Shown piece by piece: positions 42,825-51,329 of a DNA stretch of 57,328 nt. The position numbers and the translations under genes are program-made. A model generated the notes under the pieces. The model made no database searches. It was not told the DNA's origin and was given only the letters and a program-made list of their open reading frames with translations. The DNA comes from RGIG1918 sp045536045. Its GTDB lineage: Bacteria > Cyanobacteriota > Vampirovibrionia > Gastranaerophilales > Gastranaerophilaceae. How positions within the stretch are numbered: position 1 is the stretch's first letter; each line of letters opens with the position of its first letter. Location of the stretch: assembly GCA_045536045.1 (NCBI GenBank), contig JAZSMU010000033.1, positions 1-57,328 on the forward strand, written 5' to 3'.

Positions 42825-43064
42825 TTAGCTTATAAATTCAAACAGTTTACTTAGTTTTATTTCAAGAGCAGTTGCAATTTTTGATAGGTGTTTATCAATT
42901 AAAACCCCGTATGCAACTCCTTTTTCTATTTTTATTAGATATTGAGTTATAATTCCTGTCCTTTTGCTCATCTCAGCTATAGTTATCCCCTTTTCTTCCC
43001 GAATTTTTTGAATGTGTTTACCCAGATTAAGGCAAAGAAGTTTGAATTTTTCATTGAATTTCAT
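42825..43064 (-). CDS. XRE-family helix-turn-helix regulator
   Basis: 79 residues, a bare Cro/C1-type HTH: LGKHIQKIREEKGITIAEMSKRTG followed by ITQYLIKIEKGVAYGV and a short tail. It is divergent from an AbrB-like protein across three palindromes, resembling a phage- or element-type switch. It lies only 7 bases from the partial tRNA-Leu end, so it may be a remnant of the element that used that site. Confidence 0.8.
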   Translation of the reverse strand: MKFNEKFKLLCLNLGKHIQKIREEKGITIAEMSKRTGIITQYLIKIEKGVAYGVLIDKHLSKIATALEIKLSKLFEFIS

Positions 43065-43087
43065 AAATTGTTCTTTTTGTTATAATA

Positions 43088-43149
43088 ATGTTTAAACATA
43101 GTTTAATATACAACATTGTTTAAACAATGTAAAGTTTTTGTTATAACAA
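43088..43149. promoter_or_regulatory. Three palindromic operators in the XRE/AbrB intergenic region
   Basis: ATGTTTAAACAT (43088-43099), ACATTGTTTAAACAATGT (43113-43130, perfect 18 bp) and TTGTTATAACAA (43138-43149). The first two share the core TGTTTAAACA. Together they fill the divergent region and overlap both likely promoters (TATAAT/TTATAAC-type boxes), as in a repressor switch. The binding protein is inferred to be the XRE product. Confidence 0.7.
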
Positions 43150-43160
43150 TGGGGTATGTT

Positions 43161-43316
43161 ATGAAGAAAAAATTTACTAAAATTGGCAATAGTTGGGCTA
43201 TGTTGTTTACAAAAACAATGCTTGAAATGTTGAATATAAATCCAGAAATTGAACAGGCAGAAATAGTATTTGAAAAAGATAAACTGATAATTACTAAACA
43301 AAAAGCACAAGATTAA
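43161..43316 (+). CDS. AbrB/MazE-like swapped-hairpin protein
   Basis: 51 residues from ATG 43161, which is preceded by a weak GGGG. KFTKIGNSWAMLFTKTMLEML matches the SpoVT/AbrB antitoxin pattern (KxGNSxxxxIPK type), followed by the strand AEIVFEKDKLIITKQK. Often the antitoxin of a MazF/PemK-type toxin, but no toxin gene follows; the next gene is the HD-domain unknown. Divergent from the XRE protein over three palindromes. A longer start at 43116 would run through the operator and is less likely. Confidence 0.7.
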   Translation: MKKKFTKIGNSWAMLFTKTMLEMLNINPEIEQAEIVFEKDKLIITKQKAQD

Positions 43317-43375
43317 ACAATTTAATTCAAGCAATTTTCCTTTGATTTTCGTTTTTAATATAATAACTTATTGAA

Positions 43376-45541
43376 ATGAAAGTCGGGAATTTAAAAAGCT
43401 TAAACAATCCAAAAACTACTGGAAATAATCCTAAAGTTAAGCAAAAAGGGAATATTCCAGCTAATTTTGTGCAAAATAAAAAATTGAATGCAGAAAGCTT
43501 CAAGCCGTATTTTTTAGGCAATTTAAATTCATCTTCTAATTCTCTGGAAGACGAAAGAATAACGCCTAAGGTGCTTTTAGAGCTTGGCGAAATTAATGAA
43601 TTGAGAGAGAAAAAAGGCGAATTTGCCATAAATAAAAAGGCACTTTTCAATCAATTATTAGAATATGAAAATTTTGAAAATTTAGACCCAGCACATCAAA
43701 AATTTACCTTATATGGAATTGAACATATTTTTGGATTAACTGATGAAGAAATTTTAGCAATACCTGAAAATTCTTCTCTTATGCAGTTTAGCTTTATTAC
43801 CGACTTCAAAAAAGCACAAAATAGAAAAACTTTTATAGAAAATTTAAAAGCACAAGCAAGTGCAGTTAAAATTCATCCAATTGAAGTTCCAAAAGAAAAA
43901 ATTGAAGAATTATTTAGCGAAAATGGTATCTTTTCTTTTGAAAATGTAAAAAATGCTTTAAATAACACATCTTTAAACAAATATGTTTACGGATTTAACT
44001 TGAAATATTCCAGAAAAGAATTTGTGTCAGACTTTAAAGCTTTGATTTCCGACTTGCCTGAAAAAGACAAAAATATTGTCTATAATTATTTCAATTTCAA
44101 CATAAATGCTAGAGGCGATATTATAAAATATCCAACCCCAAAAGCTGAAATTGGGGGTGATTTTGCTTTTGAAATACGAAAAAAACTTGAAGAAGCTAAT
44201 AAATTAGTTAATAAATTTATGCTTCAAAACGAAGTTCAATTAGACGAAGAAGACAAAGAGCTTGAAAATCTTTTAAATGAAACAATCAAAGTGTTCCCAG
44301 AGTTTATAACTCTAATTGGTAAAAGACAACATAGAGGCGACACTATGGATTTTCATACATTTGATGACATAAAAAGAGTTTATAATAGCTATTCTTTTTC
44401 TCAATTATCAGATGAAAATAAAAAAATACTGTTCATTTCTCTTTTGTTCCACGACTTTTCAAAGCCAGAAGCAACAGTTGATAGAGAACATCCAATAACA
44501 AGTGCTGAATATGCAAAAGATATAATTAAAAAGCTCCCTCTATCAAATGAAAATCAAGAAAGAATTTATAACTTTATAAGACACAGCCATTTTGCAACTG
44601 ATGGCGATAGCATAGAAGATATTGCAATATATTTTAGACGACCAAATGATTTTAAAATGGCAGAAATTTTAGGAAGAGCAGATAGTGCTTCAGCTGGTTT
44701 TGCTTTTATCCCAAGTAAGCCTATGCTAGATGAAATTCAAAGAAAAATTGACGCTATCAATTCAAATGGAATTTTGCTATTTAACAACAATCTTCCAAAA
44801 GATTTGAAAAATATGGAAAAAACAGAAGACGGAACAAAATATTTAGATTTTTCAAATCCTGATTTGGATGTTTCTAAATATGGTTTTAAAGAAGGCACAA
44901 AAGTTAAAGATTTAAACTTTTTATGCCACGCTTCTTTTGAATCTTCAGTTGATTTTTATCATTTGTTAAATGGTTATAAAGATATTTGTTTATCATCTTC
45001 TTATTTATCTTGCAAAAATGGGCTTAAATTGCAACAAAAACCACGCACAATAGCAATTTTGTCAGCTCCAAACTCAAACATAATTTCAGGTGGTAGAGAA
45101 ACGGTTTGCACGGGTAAGCAAAAAGATTTCAGATATGTTCAAGAGGCTCTTTATAAAACTTATGGACCTCAAAAAAAAGATAGAGAAGCATTTTCAATGG
45201 AATTTAAACAAGATTTGAACCTAAATAATGAAGAATATTTAGAATTATTCCAAAAAATTAGCTCTTTAGCTTCAATAGATGAAATTCAAGATATTATTTT
45301 GAAATCGGGAAAAATTTTAAAAGGAGAAGAAATAAAAGGCGCTATAAGCGATATTCAGAAAAATTTAACATCTGATAATTTGGCAGTAGAAGGCTATGTT
45401 AATGAATTTGTTGTTCATAACCCAAAAATTCAAGCCTTTGTGCTTGAAAAAGATTTGTTATTAAATGCTCCAGATAATAAAAAAGTTCAAGAAGCAAAAA
45501 AAGCTTCATCTGAATTTGGAATTCCTATTGTTGCTGTTTAG
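43376..45541 (+). CDS. HD-domain protein of unknown function
   Basis: 721 residues. The only recognisable part is an HD-type core: KRQHRGDTMDFHTFDD (about 316-331), LLFHDFSKPEA with the H359-D360 pair, EHPITSAEYA, then IRHSHFATDG (about 401-410). The ligand order fits metal-dependent phosphohydrolases. The N-terminus is low-complexity and Asn/Lys rich (MKVGNLKSLNNPKTTGNNPK) and includes YFLGN, resembling the tagged starts elsewhere. The last 300 residues match nothing. A TATAAT box at 43359-43364 gives a leader of about four bases. Substrate unknown. Confidence 0.65.
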   Translation: MKVGNLKSLNNPKTTGNNPKVKQKGNIPANFVQNKKLNAESFKPYFLGNLNSSSNSLEDERITPKVLLELGEINELREKKGEFAINKKALFNQLLEYENFENLDPAHQKFTLYGIEHIFGLTDEEILAIPENSSLMQFSFITDFKKAQNRKTFIENLKAQASAVKIHPIEVPKEKIEELFSENGIFSFENVKNALNNTSLNKYVYGFNLKYSRKEFVSDFKALISDLPEKDKNIVYNYFNFNINARGDIIKYPTPKAEIGGDFAFEIRKKLEEANKLVNKFMLQNEVQLDEEDKELENLLNETIKVFPEFITLIGKRQHRGDTMDFHTFDDIKRVYNSYSFSQLSDENKKILFISLLFHDFSKPEATVDREHPITSAEYAKDIIKKLPLSNENQERIYNFIRHSHFATDGDSIEDIAIYFRRPNDFKMAEILGRADSASAGFAFIPSKPMLDEIQRKIDAINSNGILLFNNNLPKDLKNMEKTEDGTKYLDFSNPDLDVSKYGFKEGTKVKDLNFLCHASFESSVDFYHLLNGYKDICLSSSYLSCKNGLKLQQKPRTIAILSAPNSNIISGGRETVCTGKQKDFRYVQEALYKTYGPQKKDREAFSMEFKQDLNLNNEEYLELFQKISSLASIDEIQDIILKSGKILKGEEIKGAISDIQKNLTSDNLAVEGYVNEFVVHNPKIQAFVLEKDLLLNAPDNKKVQEAKKASSEFGIPIVAV

Positions 45542-45619
45542 AATATAAGCTAAATAAACCATAAAAAATTAAATTCAATATGTTATAATTACTAAATTGA
45601 ATAGTAATTATGGGTATTT

Positions 45620-46321
45620 ATGGAAATTGCAATTGATTGGGAATTTTATTTAACCGTTCTTTTGAGAGTTGGCTTCGCAATTTTTCTTGGCTTCATTTTG
45701 GGCTATGAAAGAGAAATTACAGGCAAATTCGCTGGGCTTCGCACCCATATTTTAGTTTCTGTTGGTGCAGCTGTATTTACCCTTCTTTCTTTGTATGGTT
45801 TCAAATATCTAGTTGTAACAGGAACAGCTGGCGTAAATGACCCAGCCAGAATTGCAGCTCAAGTTATTACAGGTATTGGTTTCATTGGTGCTGGAACTGT
45901 TATGCGTCATGGAACAAATATTTTCGGAATTACAACTGCAGCAACTCTTTGGGTGGCAGCAGCAGTTGGTATGGCATCTGGTTGTGGAGAATTTTTCATA
46001 GGCTTTATTGCTGCAATTTCAACACTTTTGGTTTTAATTGTTATTAGACATTTTGAAAAAAGATTTATATTAAATAGAATAATTAACCCAAAAATATTTG
46101 AAATTTCTTTTACATGTGATATTCAATATGCAGATTCAATTAATAAAATTATTGAAGAAAATTTTAAATTTATTGAAAAATTTAAGAAAAAAATCCGTTC
46201 AGACGGTCAAGTTTCAATTAAATTTACAATTTCAAGCAGAAGACCAATATCAAAAATAAATAGTATATTTAGAGATATTGGAAATATAGATTCTTTAGAA
46301 ATTTTAGAAGTTCACGAATGA
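45620..46321 (+). CDS. MgtC/SapB family membrane protein
   Basis: 233 residues. N-terminal membrane part (about 1-145) with the family signatures LGFILGYEREITGKFAGLRTH, the GIGFIGAGTVMRHG loop and ATLWVAAAVGMASG, followed by a cytoplasmic ACT-like C-terminal domain (about 155-233). Homologues affect magnesium homeostasis and, in pathogens, survival in the host. The -10 TGTTATAAT (from about 45582) gives a leader of about 24 bases. It overlaps the TPR gene by ATGA. Confidence 0.88.
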   Translation: MEIAIDWEFYLTVLLRVGFAIFLGFILGYEREITGKFAGLRTHILVSVGAAVFTLLSLYGFKYLVVTGTAGVNDPARIAAQVITGIGFIGAGTVMRHGTNIFGITTAATLWVAAAVGMASGCGEFFIGFIAAISTLLVLIVIRHFEKRFILNRIINPKIFEISFTCDIQYADSINKIIEENFKFIEKFKKKIRSDGQVSIKFTISSRRPISKINSIFRDIGNIDSLEILEVHE

Positions 46322-47562
46322 CAAATTACTTAAAAGACATATTAAGCTACATAAAAATTTTCATAGCAACCATAATAGCAGTTTATGTTGTTGTTGGTTG
46401 TGTCGTGTGGCGTATTGCATACATTGAATACAATGTTGTTAAAGGTAATATTGAAAGAGTTGTTGTTCAAGTTGATGAAGAAAAAATTAAATACTTATTA
46501 AACCAAGAAAAAATATATCCTGATGATTTTACTATAAATCTTAAATTGGCAATTCTGTATGAGAAAAAAGAGGCAATGAATCTTGCAGATTTGCAATATA
46601 AAAAAGCATTAATGAAATCTCCAAGAAGCGAATATAGCTTATATCGTTATGCACTATTTTGCATAAAAACTGAAAGATACACAGAAGCTATCAACCTAAT
46701 TGAAAATATTACAGATAGCCCAAGTAAAGGCGTTATTGGTAAAAAACTTGCAATTTATGAAAAAATTGCAGAAGAATTATTGGAAGTTGGCGATTATGTG
46801 GATTCTTCAAAAATTTATGCTCTTGCATATCGCTATGCAAAAATTTTAAGTGGCAATAAAAAAGAAGAAATTTTGAATAAGCTTGAAAAATCATACTTGT
46901 TATCTGCAGACGACCATATTTCAAGAAACAACTATGAACAAGCTAAACTAGACCTTGAAGCATTATTAAAATTGAAAGATAGTCCTTTGGCCGAATATAA
47001 ATTAGCACTTATTTATAAACCTTTTGATGCTGAAAAATCTGCAGAATATATGATGAGTGCCTTTAAAAAAGACCCAAATATAGTTAACCTAGAAATTTAC
47101 TATAACATTTTAGAAGAATTAATAGAAAAAAGCTTAGCAGAAGAAGATGAAGTTGCTGCAAAACTTTATAAACACAAACAAGCTAGACTTAAAAAATTCA
47201 TTGAAAACAACTTAATGTATTCATCAGATTTGCTTGTTTATAATCCAAGAATTAAATCTGAAAATAAATTAATGGGTGATAAATGGCTTGTTTTTGAAAT
47301 TGTTACAAATTCTCCTCTAAAAATTGGAAGCATTATGGTAAAACTTGTTGTTGAACATCCAAATAAAGCAAAAGAGGGCGATGAAATTAGAGTAGATTTT
47401 GCACCTACTGTTAATAAACAAATAAAAACTATAGAATATAGGCTAAAACAAGCTGGACCATCAATTTTATCTAAAGGCGAATCAATTAAATGTTCTTTAT
47501 ATGCAAGGAAAAAGATAAGATACGATTGGACTTTAATTAAAGAGTTTGATGTTAAGTATTAA
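46318..47562 (+). CDS. Membrane-anchored TPR protein
   Basis: 414 residues. A single membrane helix at about 11-33 (IKIFIATIIAVYVVVGCVVW) is followed by three to five tetratricopeptide-like repeats (e.g. LAILYEKKEAMNLADLQYKKA, YRYALFCIKTERYTEAINLI, YEQAKLDLEALLKLKDSPLA) and a C-terminal beta-rich domain (about 300-414). Likely exposed on the outside of the inner membrane and involved in protein contacts. It is coupled to mgtC and precedes flagellin-like genes; the role is unknown. Confidence 0.7.
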   Translation: MTNYLKDILSYIKIFIATIIAVYVVVGCVVWRIAYIEYNVVKGNIERVVVQVDEEKIKYLLNQEKIYPDDFTINLKLAILYEKKEAMNLADLQYKKALMKSPRSEYSLYRYALFCIKTERYTEAINLIENITDSPSKGVIGKKLAIYEKIAEELLEVGDYVDSSKIYALAYRYAKILSGNKKEEILNKLEKSYLLSADDHISRNNYEQAKLDLEALLKLKDSPLAEYKLALIYKPFDAEKSAEYMMSAFKKDPNIVNLEIYYNILEELIEKSLAEEDEVAAKLYKHKQARLKKFIENNLMYSSDLLVYNPRIKSENKLMGDKWLVFEIVTNSPLKIGSIMVKLVVEHPNKAKEGDEIRVDFAPTVNKQIKTIEYRLKQAGPSILSKGESIKCSLYARKKIRYDWTLIKEFDVKY

Positions 47563-47584
47563 TGTAAATTTTTGTAAAATTTGC

Positions 47585-47611
47585 TAATGTTTTTTATGAA
47601 TTTGCCGACTT
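47585..47611 (+). promoter_or_regulatory. FliA (sigma-28)-type promoter
   Basis: TAAT, 15 bases, then GCCGACTT: close to the flagellar sigma-28 consensus TAAA-N15-GCCGATAA. It lies 28 bases before the start of a flagellin-like gene, which is the expected target class. The match is partial (TAAT for TAAA, CTT for TAA at the end). Confidence 0.6.
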
Positions 47612-47616
47612 AAAAA

Positions 47617-47637
47617 CTAACCTTGAAGTCAGGTTAG
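47617..47637 (+). promoter_or_regulatory. Hairpin covering the ribosome-binding site of the flagellin-like gene
   Basis: CTAACCT-TGAAGTC-AGGTTAG pairs the only good AGG (47631-47633) six bases before the ATG, so translation may be controlled by a regulator or by folding. No typical CsrA GGA loop is evident. Confidence 0.5.
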
Positions 47638-47639
47638 GT

Positions 47640-48512
47640 ATGGTAAATGCAATAAACACGACATATTATAATAGTTACACATCTTCCGTTCAGCAATCTC
47701 CTTATGTTGGCGATTATTCTACTGTTGAAGATGGCGTAACTAGTTTAAATAAAAATGACGAAGTCCAAGATTCGGGTGTTGTTAATAGCCATATTGTTGA
47801 GGCACAAAATGAAATTTTTGCTATTCAGGTAAGCACACAAAATGGTATTGCACTTATTAACACAACAAAAGGTGCAATTGATGATATGCAAAGCGTTATT
47901 GCGAAACTTAAAGAAAAAATAAATTCATTATCAACTTCTTCAACACGAGATGAATTAATGGCTGCTCAAGAAGATATTGATGAGCTTTTGAATGAATTAT
48001 ATGATACAAAAAATGGTGCAAAATATTATGGCAAAATGTTATTTGGCGAATATAGCCAAAAGCCAGCAAGATTGGGCGTTGATGACAGTGCTTTGAAAGA
48101 TTCAGATTCTTTTAATTCTGCTTCTTTTCAGGTTGGTTTTTCTTCTCAAGAAAATTCAACAATGACAATAAACACAGGTTTTTCTTTGGGTGGTTTTAGC
48201 ATTACAATAAATTCTCCAAACCATATAAATTCTGCTCTTGGAGTTACGGAAGCACTTGAAAAAGACCTTTTAGAATTTGAAAAAAGTCTTGATATGAACA
48301 AACAAACACTAACTCAAAATGCAGGTGCTGCAACTGAGCAGATGAAAAAATTAATTTCTTATAAAGCTGAACCTGAAATTTCTGAAAATATGTATATTGC
48401 AAAATCTTTTGCAGAAATTCGCACAAATCTTATGTCAGATGCCGTTTCTCAAATTTATGGGCTTGATTATAATAAATTAACTCAAATTATGACAGGCATT
48501 TGGGGCTTATAA
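47640..48512 (+). CDS. Flagellin-like protein
   Basis: 290 residues. The region at about 60-140 follows the flagellin D1 layout: STQNGIALINTTKGAIDDMQ, then AAQEDIDELLNELYD and GAKYYGKMLFGE, equivalent to the QNGISLI-EGALNE-EEIDQLL-FNGKKLL order of flagellins. The C-terminus MYIAKSFAEIRTNLMSDAVS and the final LTQIMTGIWGL fit the D0 helix ending. The usual N-terminal D0 helix is replaced by an Asn/Ser/Tyr-rich start (MVNAINTTYYNSYTSSVQQS). A FliA-type promoter precedes it. Either a divergent flagellin or an associated filament or hook-junction protein. Confidence 0.7.
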   Translation: MVNAINTTYYNSYTSSVQQSPYVGDYSTVEDGVTSLNKNDEVQDSGVVNSHIVEAQNEIFAIQVSTQNGIALINTTKGAIDDMQSVIAKLKEKINSLSTSSTRDELMAAQEDIDELLNELYDTKNGAKYYGKMLFGEYSQKPARLGVDDSALKDSDSFNSASFQVGFSSQENSTMTINTGFSLGGFSITINSPNHINSALGVTEALEKDLLEFEKSLDMNKQTLTQNAGAATEQMKKLISYKAEPEISENMYIAKSFAEIRTNLMSDAVSQIYGLDYNKLTQIMTGIWGL

Positions 48513-48601
48513 TTTAATTTTAAAATTTCCTTAAAAAATTGTTACTTTTAGGCAATTATTTTGCTTTAATTGTTTTTACATGAGTAAGTGAAGGAATTTT
48601 T

Positions 48602-49351
48602 ATGGTTAATGGTTTAAATACGCAATATTTGCAAAGCAATCAATATCAAGTGCAGCAACCAGCTACACCTCAGGTTCAAACATCTCAGGCTCCAAGTGGT
48701 GCTGTTTGTATAAATATTTACAACCCAACTTCAACAAATGGACAACCAATTTATAATCAAAATTCTTATTACACAAATGGTGCTCCAGCTTATCCATATC
48801 AACCAAAATCTGTTGTTGAACAAGGGCAAGGCAATGCTGGCTCTTCAGCTAGTGCAAATGTTAGTGTAACAACTCCAAGTGGTTTGAATAATAATCAAGG
48901 TGCAATTCCTCAAACAGGTGCTCCTCAAACTGCTCAACAAACAACACAACCACAAGAAAAAGACGGAGAAAAAGCCAAAAAAGTTATTTTAACAGACGAA
49001 TATATTATGAGTCTTGAAAATTATTTAAATGATGAAAACCCAAAAATCCGTTTAATGGGTATAAAAGAAGTTTTAGATAGATTTAAAGAAGATAAATCTA
49101 GAGCTGGAGATATGGCTCTAACTGCTCTTATGAACAAAGCTCTTCAAGACCCATCTTCAACAGTTCGCTATGTTTCTCTTGCAATTTTAGATTCTGGTTA
49201 TGCAACAGGAAACAATGAAACTGTTCAAATTTTGAAAAATATGCAACAAACAGGAAATAAAGAATATGCAGAAGACGCCTTAGCTGCTTCAGATGTTCTT
49301 TTGAAGATGTCCCATCAAACAATTGAAGTTCCGAAAGGCACAGGTTGGTAA
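48602..49351 (+). CDS. HEAT-repeat protein with Gln/Pro-rich N-terminus resembling the flagellin-like start
   Basis: 249 residues. The first 20 (MVNGLNTQYLQSNQYQVQQP) line up with the start of the flagellin-like neighbour (MVN, NT, Y, VQQ at the same positions). Residues 20-120 are Gln, Asn, Pro, Thr and Ser rich and probably unstructured; about 130-235 are HEAT-like helices (IRLMGIKEVLDRF, VRYVSLAILDSG). AAGGA precedes the ATG. The shared start may be an export signal. Overlaps the next gene by seven bases. Confidence 0.65.
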   Translation: MVNGLNTQYLQSNQYQVQQPATPQVQTSQAPSGAVCINIYNPTSTNGQPIYNQNSYYTNGAPAYPYQPKSVVEQGQGNAGSSASANVSVTTPSGLNNNQGAIPQTGAPQTAQQTTQPQEKDGEKAKKVILTDEYIMSLENYLNDENPKIRLMGIKEVLDRFKEDKSRAGDMALTALMNKALQDPSSTVRYVSLAILDSGYATGNNETVQILKNMQQTGNKEYAEDALAASDVLLKMSHQTIEVPKGTGW

Positions 49352-49800
49352 TGAAAATTAAAGCTTATTCAGTATTAACAAATTTAGCAGCAGGACTTGC
49401 AACGGCTTCTGTTGTATATGATGCTCATAAAATTGGTAAAAATTATTCAAATGCCAGCCTTATAAGAGGTGGTGGAGATGACCTTGTTGCAGATTTAATG
49501 GGTGCTCAAAGATTAAATTATCCAAGCGAAAAATATAACAAAATTAAGCAAGAAACATTTAAATATAAATTAGGTTATGGTGTTAAAGATGTATTCCACA
49601 AAGGTTCTGGCTATCTTCAAGGAGTTGGAATTGGGCTTGCACACAATTGGAATACTTTAGCTTGTGCTACTCTTACATTCTTAGCTAAGAAAAAACCACT
49701 AAAAGTTGCTGGCGCAATTGGTGTTGGCTTGTCTGTTGCTTGGAATTTCATTAAAAACGGCACAAATTTACTTGAACACAAAGACTACTTAAAATATTAA
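49345..49800 (+). CDS. Unknown protein in the motility cluster
   Basis: 151 residues, no family recognised. A weakly hydrophobic start (SVLTNLAAGLATASVVYDAH), a glycine-rich middle (GGGDDLVADLMGAQ) and a C-terminal hydrophobic segment (VAGAIGVGLSVAWNFI). It resembles small lineage-specific membrane-associated proteins. Its start overlaps the HEAT gene by seven bases (GGTTGGTAATG region), so they are coupled. Confidence 0.6.
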   Translation: MVMKIKAYSVLTNLAAGLATASVVYDAHKIGKNYSNASLIRGGGDDLVADLMGAQRLNYPSEKYNKIKQETFKYKLGYGVKDVFHKGSGYLQGVGIGLAHNWNTLACATLTFLAKKKPLKVAGAIGVGLSVAWNFIKNGTNLLEHKDYLKY

Positions 49801-49878
49801 TTGTAAATTTATATTTTACATATTCGTCATTTTCTCTTTTTTTGCTTATAATGTCTTTATAAGTATTGGGGATGAAAA

Positions 49879-50505
49879 TTGAGTAGTTTAGAAGAAATAA
49901 CAACAAGAGAAGAGATAATTAGTGCTCTAAAAGCACAAGAAATGCTTAATTCAAATATATCTGAGCTAGAAAGCTTATGCAGAAAAACTAGCTTAAGACC
50001 TAGAAAAGATGAGTTTGGTAATGTATATTTTTCAAAAAATGATGTTGATATTTTGAAAAAAGTTAAAGAATTATATAGCACAAGCCAAGCTATTGAACAA
50101 AAAGTTGAATTAAGAGAAGAAAACAGAGAATCTGCTTTTATTAAAGCAAGTGAAAAAGTTAGAGAAGAAGTTAAAGAAATTCAACAATTAAGACAAGTTG
50201 AATCTTTAGAAGTTCCAGCTTCTTTGGAAGAAAAAAGAGAAATTAAACCACAAGCAAGATTTGAAGTTGCTTTGAATAAGCTTGAAGAAACTATTTTAAA
50301 TAGAATGGAAAGCTTGTTATCAGAAAAAATGGACGGGCTTGATGAAGTTATTTTAGAGCTTATTCGTTCTAAAACTGAAAACGAAAATTTAAGACAAAAA
50401 TTGAATGAATTAAATAAAGAAAATTATTCGCTTAAAAAAGAAGTCAATTCTTATAAGCCTTTGGCTATGGGCTTATATCTTAAAAGTAATAACCAAGATT
50501 TTTAG
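49879..50505 (+). CDS. Coiled-coil protein with MerR-like N-terminal segment
   Basis: 208 residues; a TTG start after GGGGATG. At about 33-65, CRKTSLRPRKDEFGNVYFSK followed by NDVDILKKVKEL looks like the winged part of a MerR-type HTH (RPxRxxxGxRxYxxxDV). The rest is long alpha-helix with coiled-coil heptads (about 70-200). It could be a DNA-binding or scaffolding protein. It precedes motA by nine bases, so it is likely part of the motility operon, and may be its regulator or a structural factor. The -10 box TTTGCTTATAAT lies 25-35 bases upstream. Confidence 0.6.
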   Translation: MSSLEEITTREEIISALKAQEMLNSNISELESLCRKTSLRPRKDEFGNVYFSKNDVDILKKVKELYSTSQAIEQKVELREENRESAFIKASEKVREEVKEIQQLRQVESLEVPASLEEKREIKPQARFEVALNKLEETILNRMESLLSEKMDGLDEVILELIRSKTENENLRQKLNELNKENYSLKKEVNSYKPLAMGLYLKSNNQDF

Positions 50506-50514
50506 AGATAGATA

Positions 50515-51327
50515 ATGTTTAAAAAATTTAATTTAAATATTGAAAATGCAATTGCAATGCTTTTAGGCTTAGGTTTAATTGTGTTTGCTTTTTCTTTAGA
50601 ATCTGAAAATACAGTAAATATCTTTGAGCCAACAGCACTTTTGGTTGTTTTGGGTGGTTCTTTTTGTGCTTGTTTTTTACATTTTTCTTTTGCAAAAGTT
50701 TTTGGTGCAATTAAAAGCATTAAAAACCTTTTCATCTACAAAGAAGAAACACCAATTGAAGACCTTGAATTATTATCAAAAATATCTCTTTATGTTAGAA
50801 AAAACGGAATTTTATCCCTAAAAGATATTATTCCAAATGTTGAAAACGAATTTTTGAAAAAATGCTTAAAACATGCACTTGAAATCAGAGAAGAAACTAG
50901 AATTGAAGAGGCTTTAAATAATCAAATTTTAGTTGAGAATAGAAAAGATTTAACAAATATTGAAATTTTTGAAGAATTAGGTGGCTACGCACCAACATTT
51001 GGTATTGTTGGGGCGATTATAGGGCTTATTCAAATTGCTTCAAGCTCTCAAAGTTTAACAGAATTAATGCCAGGAATTGCAACTGCATTTTGTGCAACTT
51101 TATGGGGCTTAGCTCTTGCTAACCTTGTGTTTTTGCCAATTGCTGGAAATTACAGGAACACTTTAAAAGATAAAGCAAATTATCAAGAAGTTGTTATTAA
51201 AACTGTTCTTAAAATATGCAGAAATCAAAGCTCAATTGAAGTTAGAGAAGATTTAGATGAATTTAGAGAAAATCTTCCTCAAAAAGCAAAATCAGTGATA
51301 TTTAGTAAAATTTTTAGGAAAGATTAA
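50515..51327 (+). CDS. motA: Flagellar motor stator protein MotA
   Basis: 270 residues, four membrane helices. TM3 and TM4 carry the family residues: EELGGYAPTFGIVGAIIGLIQI and PGIATAFCATLWGLALAN. The cytoplasmic loop between TM2 and TM3 (about 65-150) holds the charged rotor contacts. With MotB it forms the proton or sodium channel that drives the flagellum. MotB follows two bases later. Confidence 0.92.
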   Translation: MFKKFNLNIENAIAMLLGLGLIVFAFSLESENTVNIFEPTALLVVLGGSFCACFLHFSFAKVFGAIKSIKNLFIYKEETPIEDLELLSKISLYVRKNGILSLKDIIPNVENEFLKKCLKHALEIREETRIEEALNNQILVENRKDLTNIEIFEELGGYAPTFGIVGAIIGLIQIASSSQSLTELMPGIATAFCATLWGLALANLVFLPIAGNYRNTLKDKANYQEVVIKTVLKICRNQSSIEVREDLDEFRENLPQKAKSVIFSKIFRKD

Positions 51328-51329
51328 GA

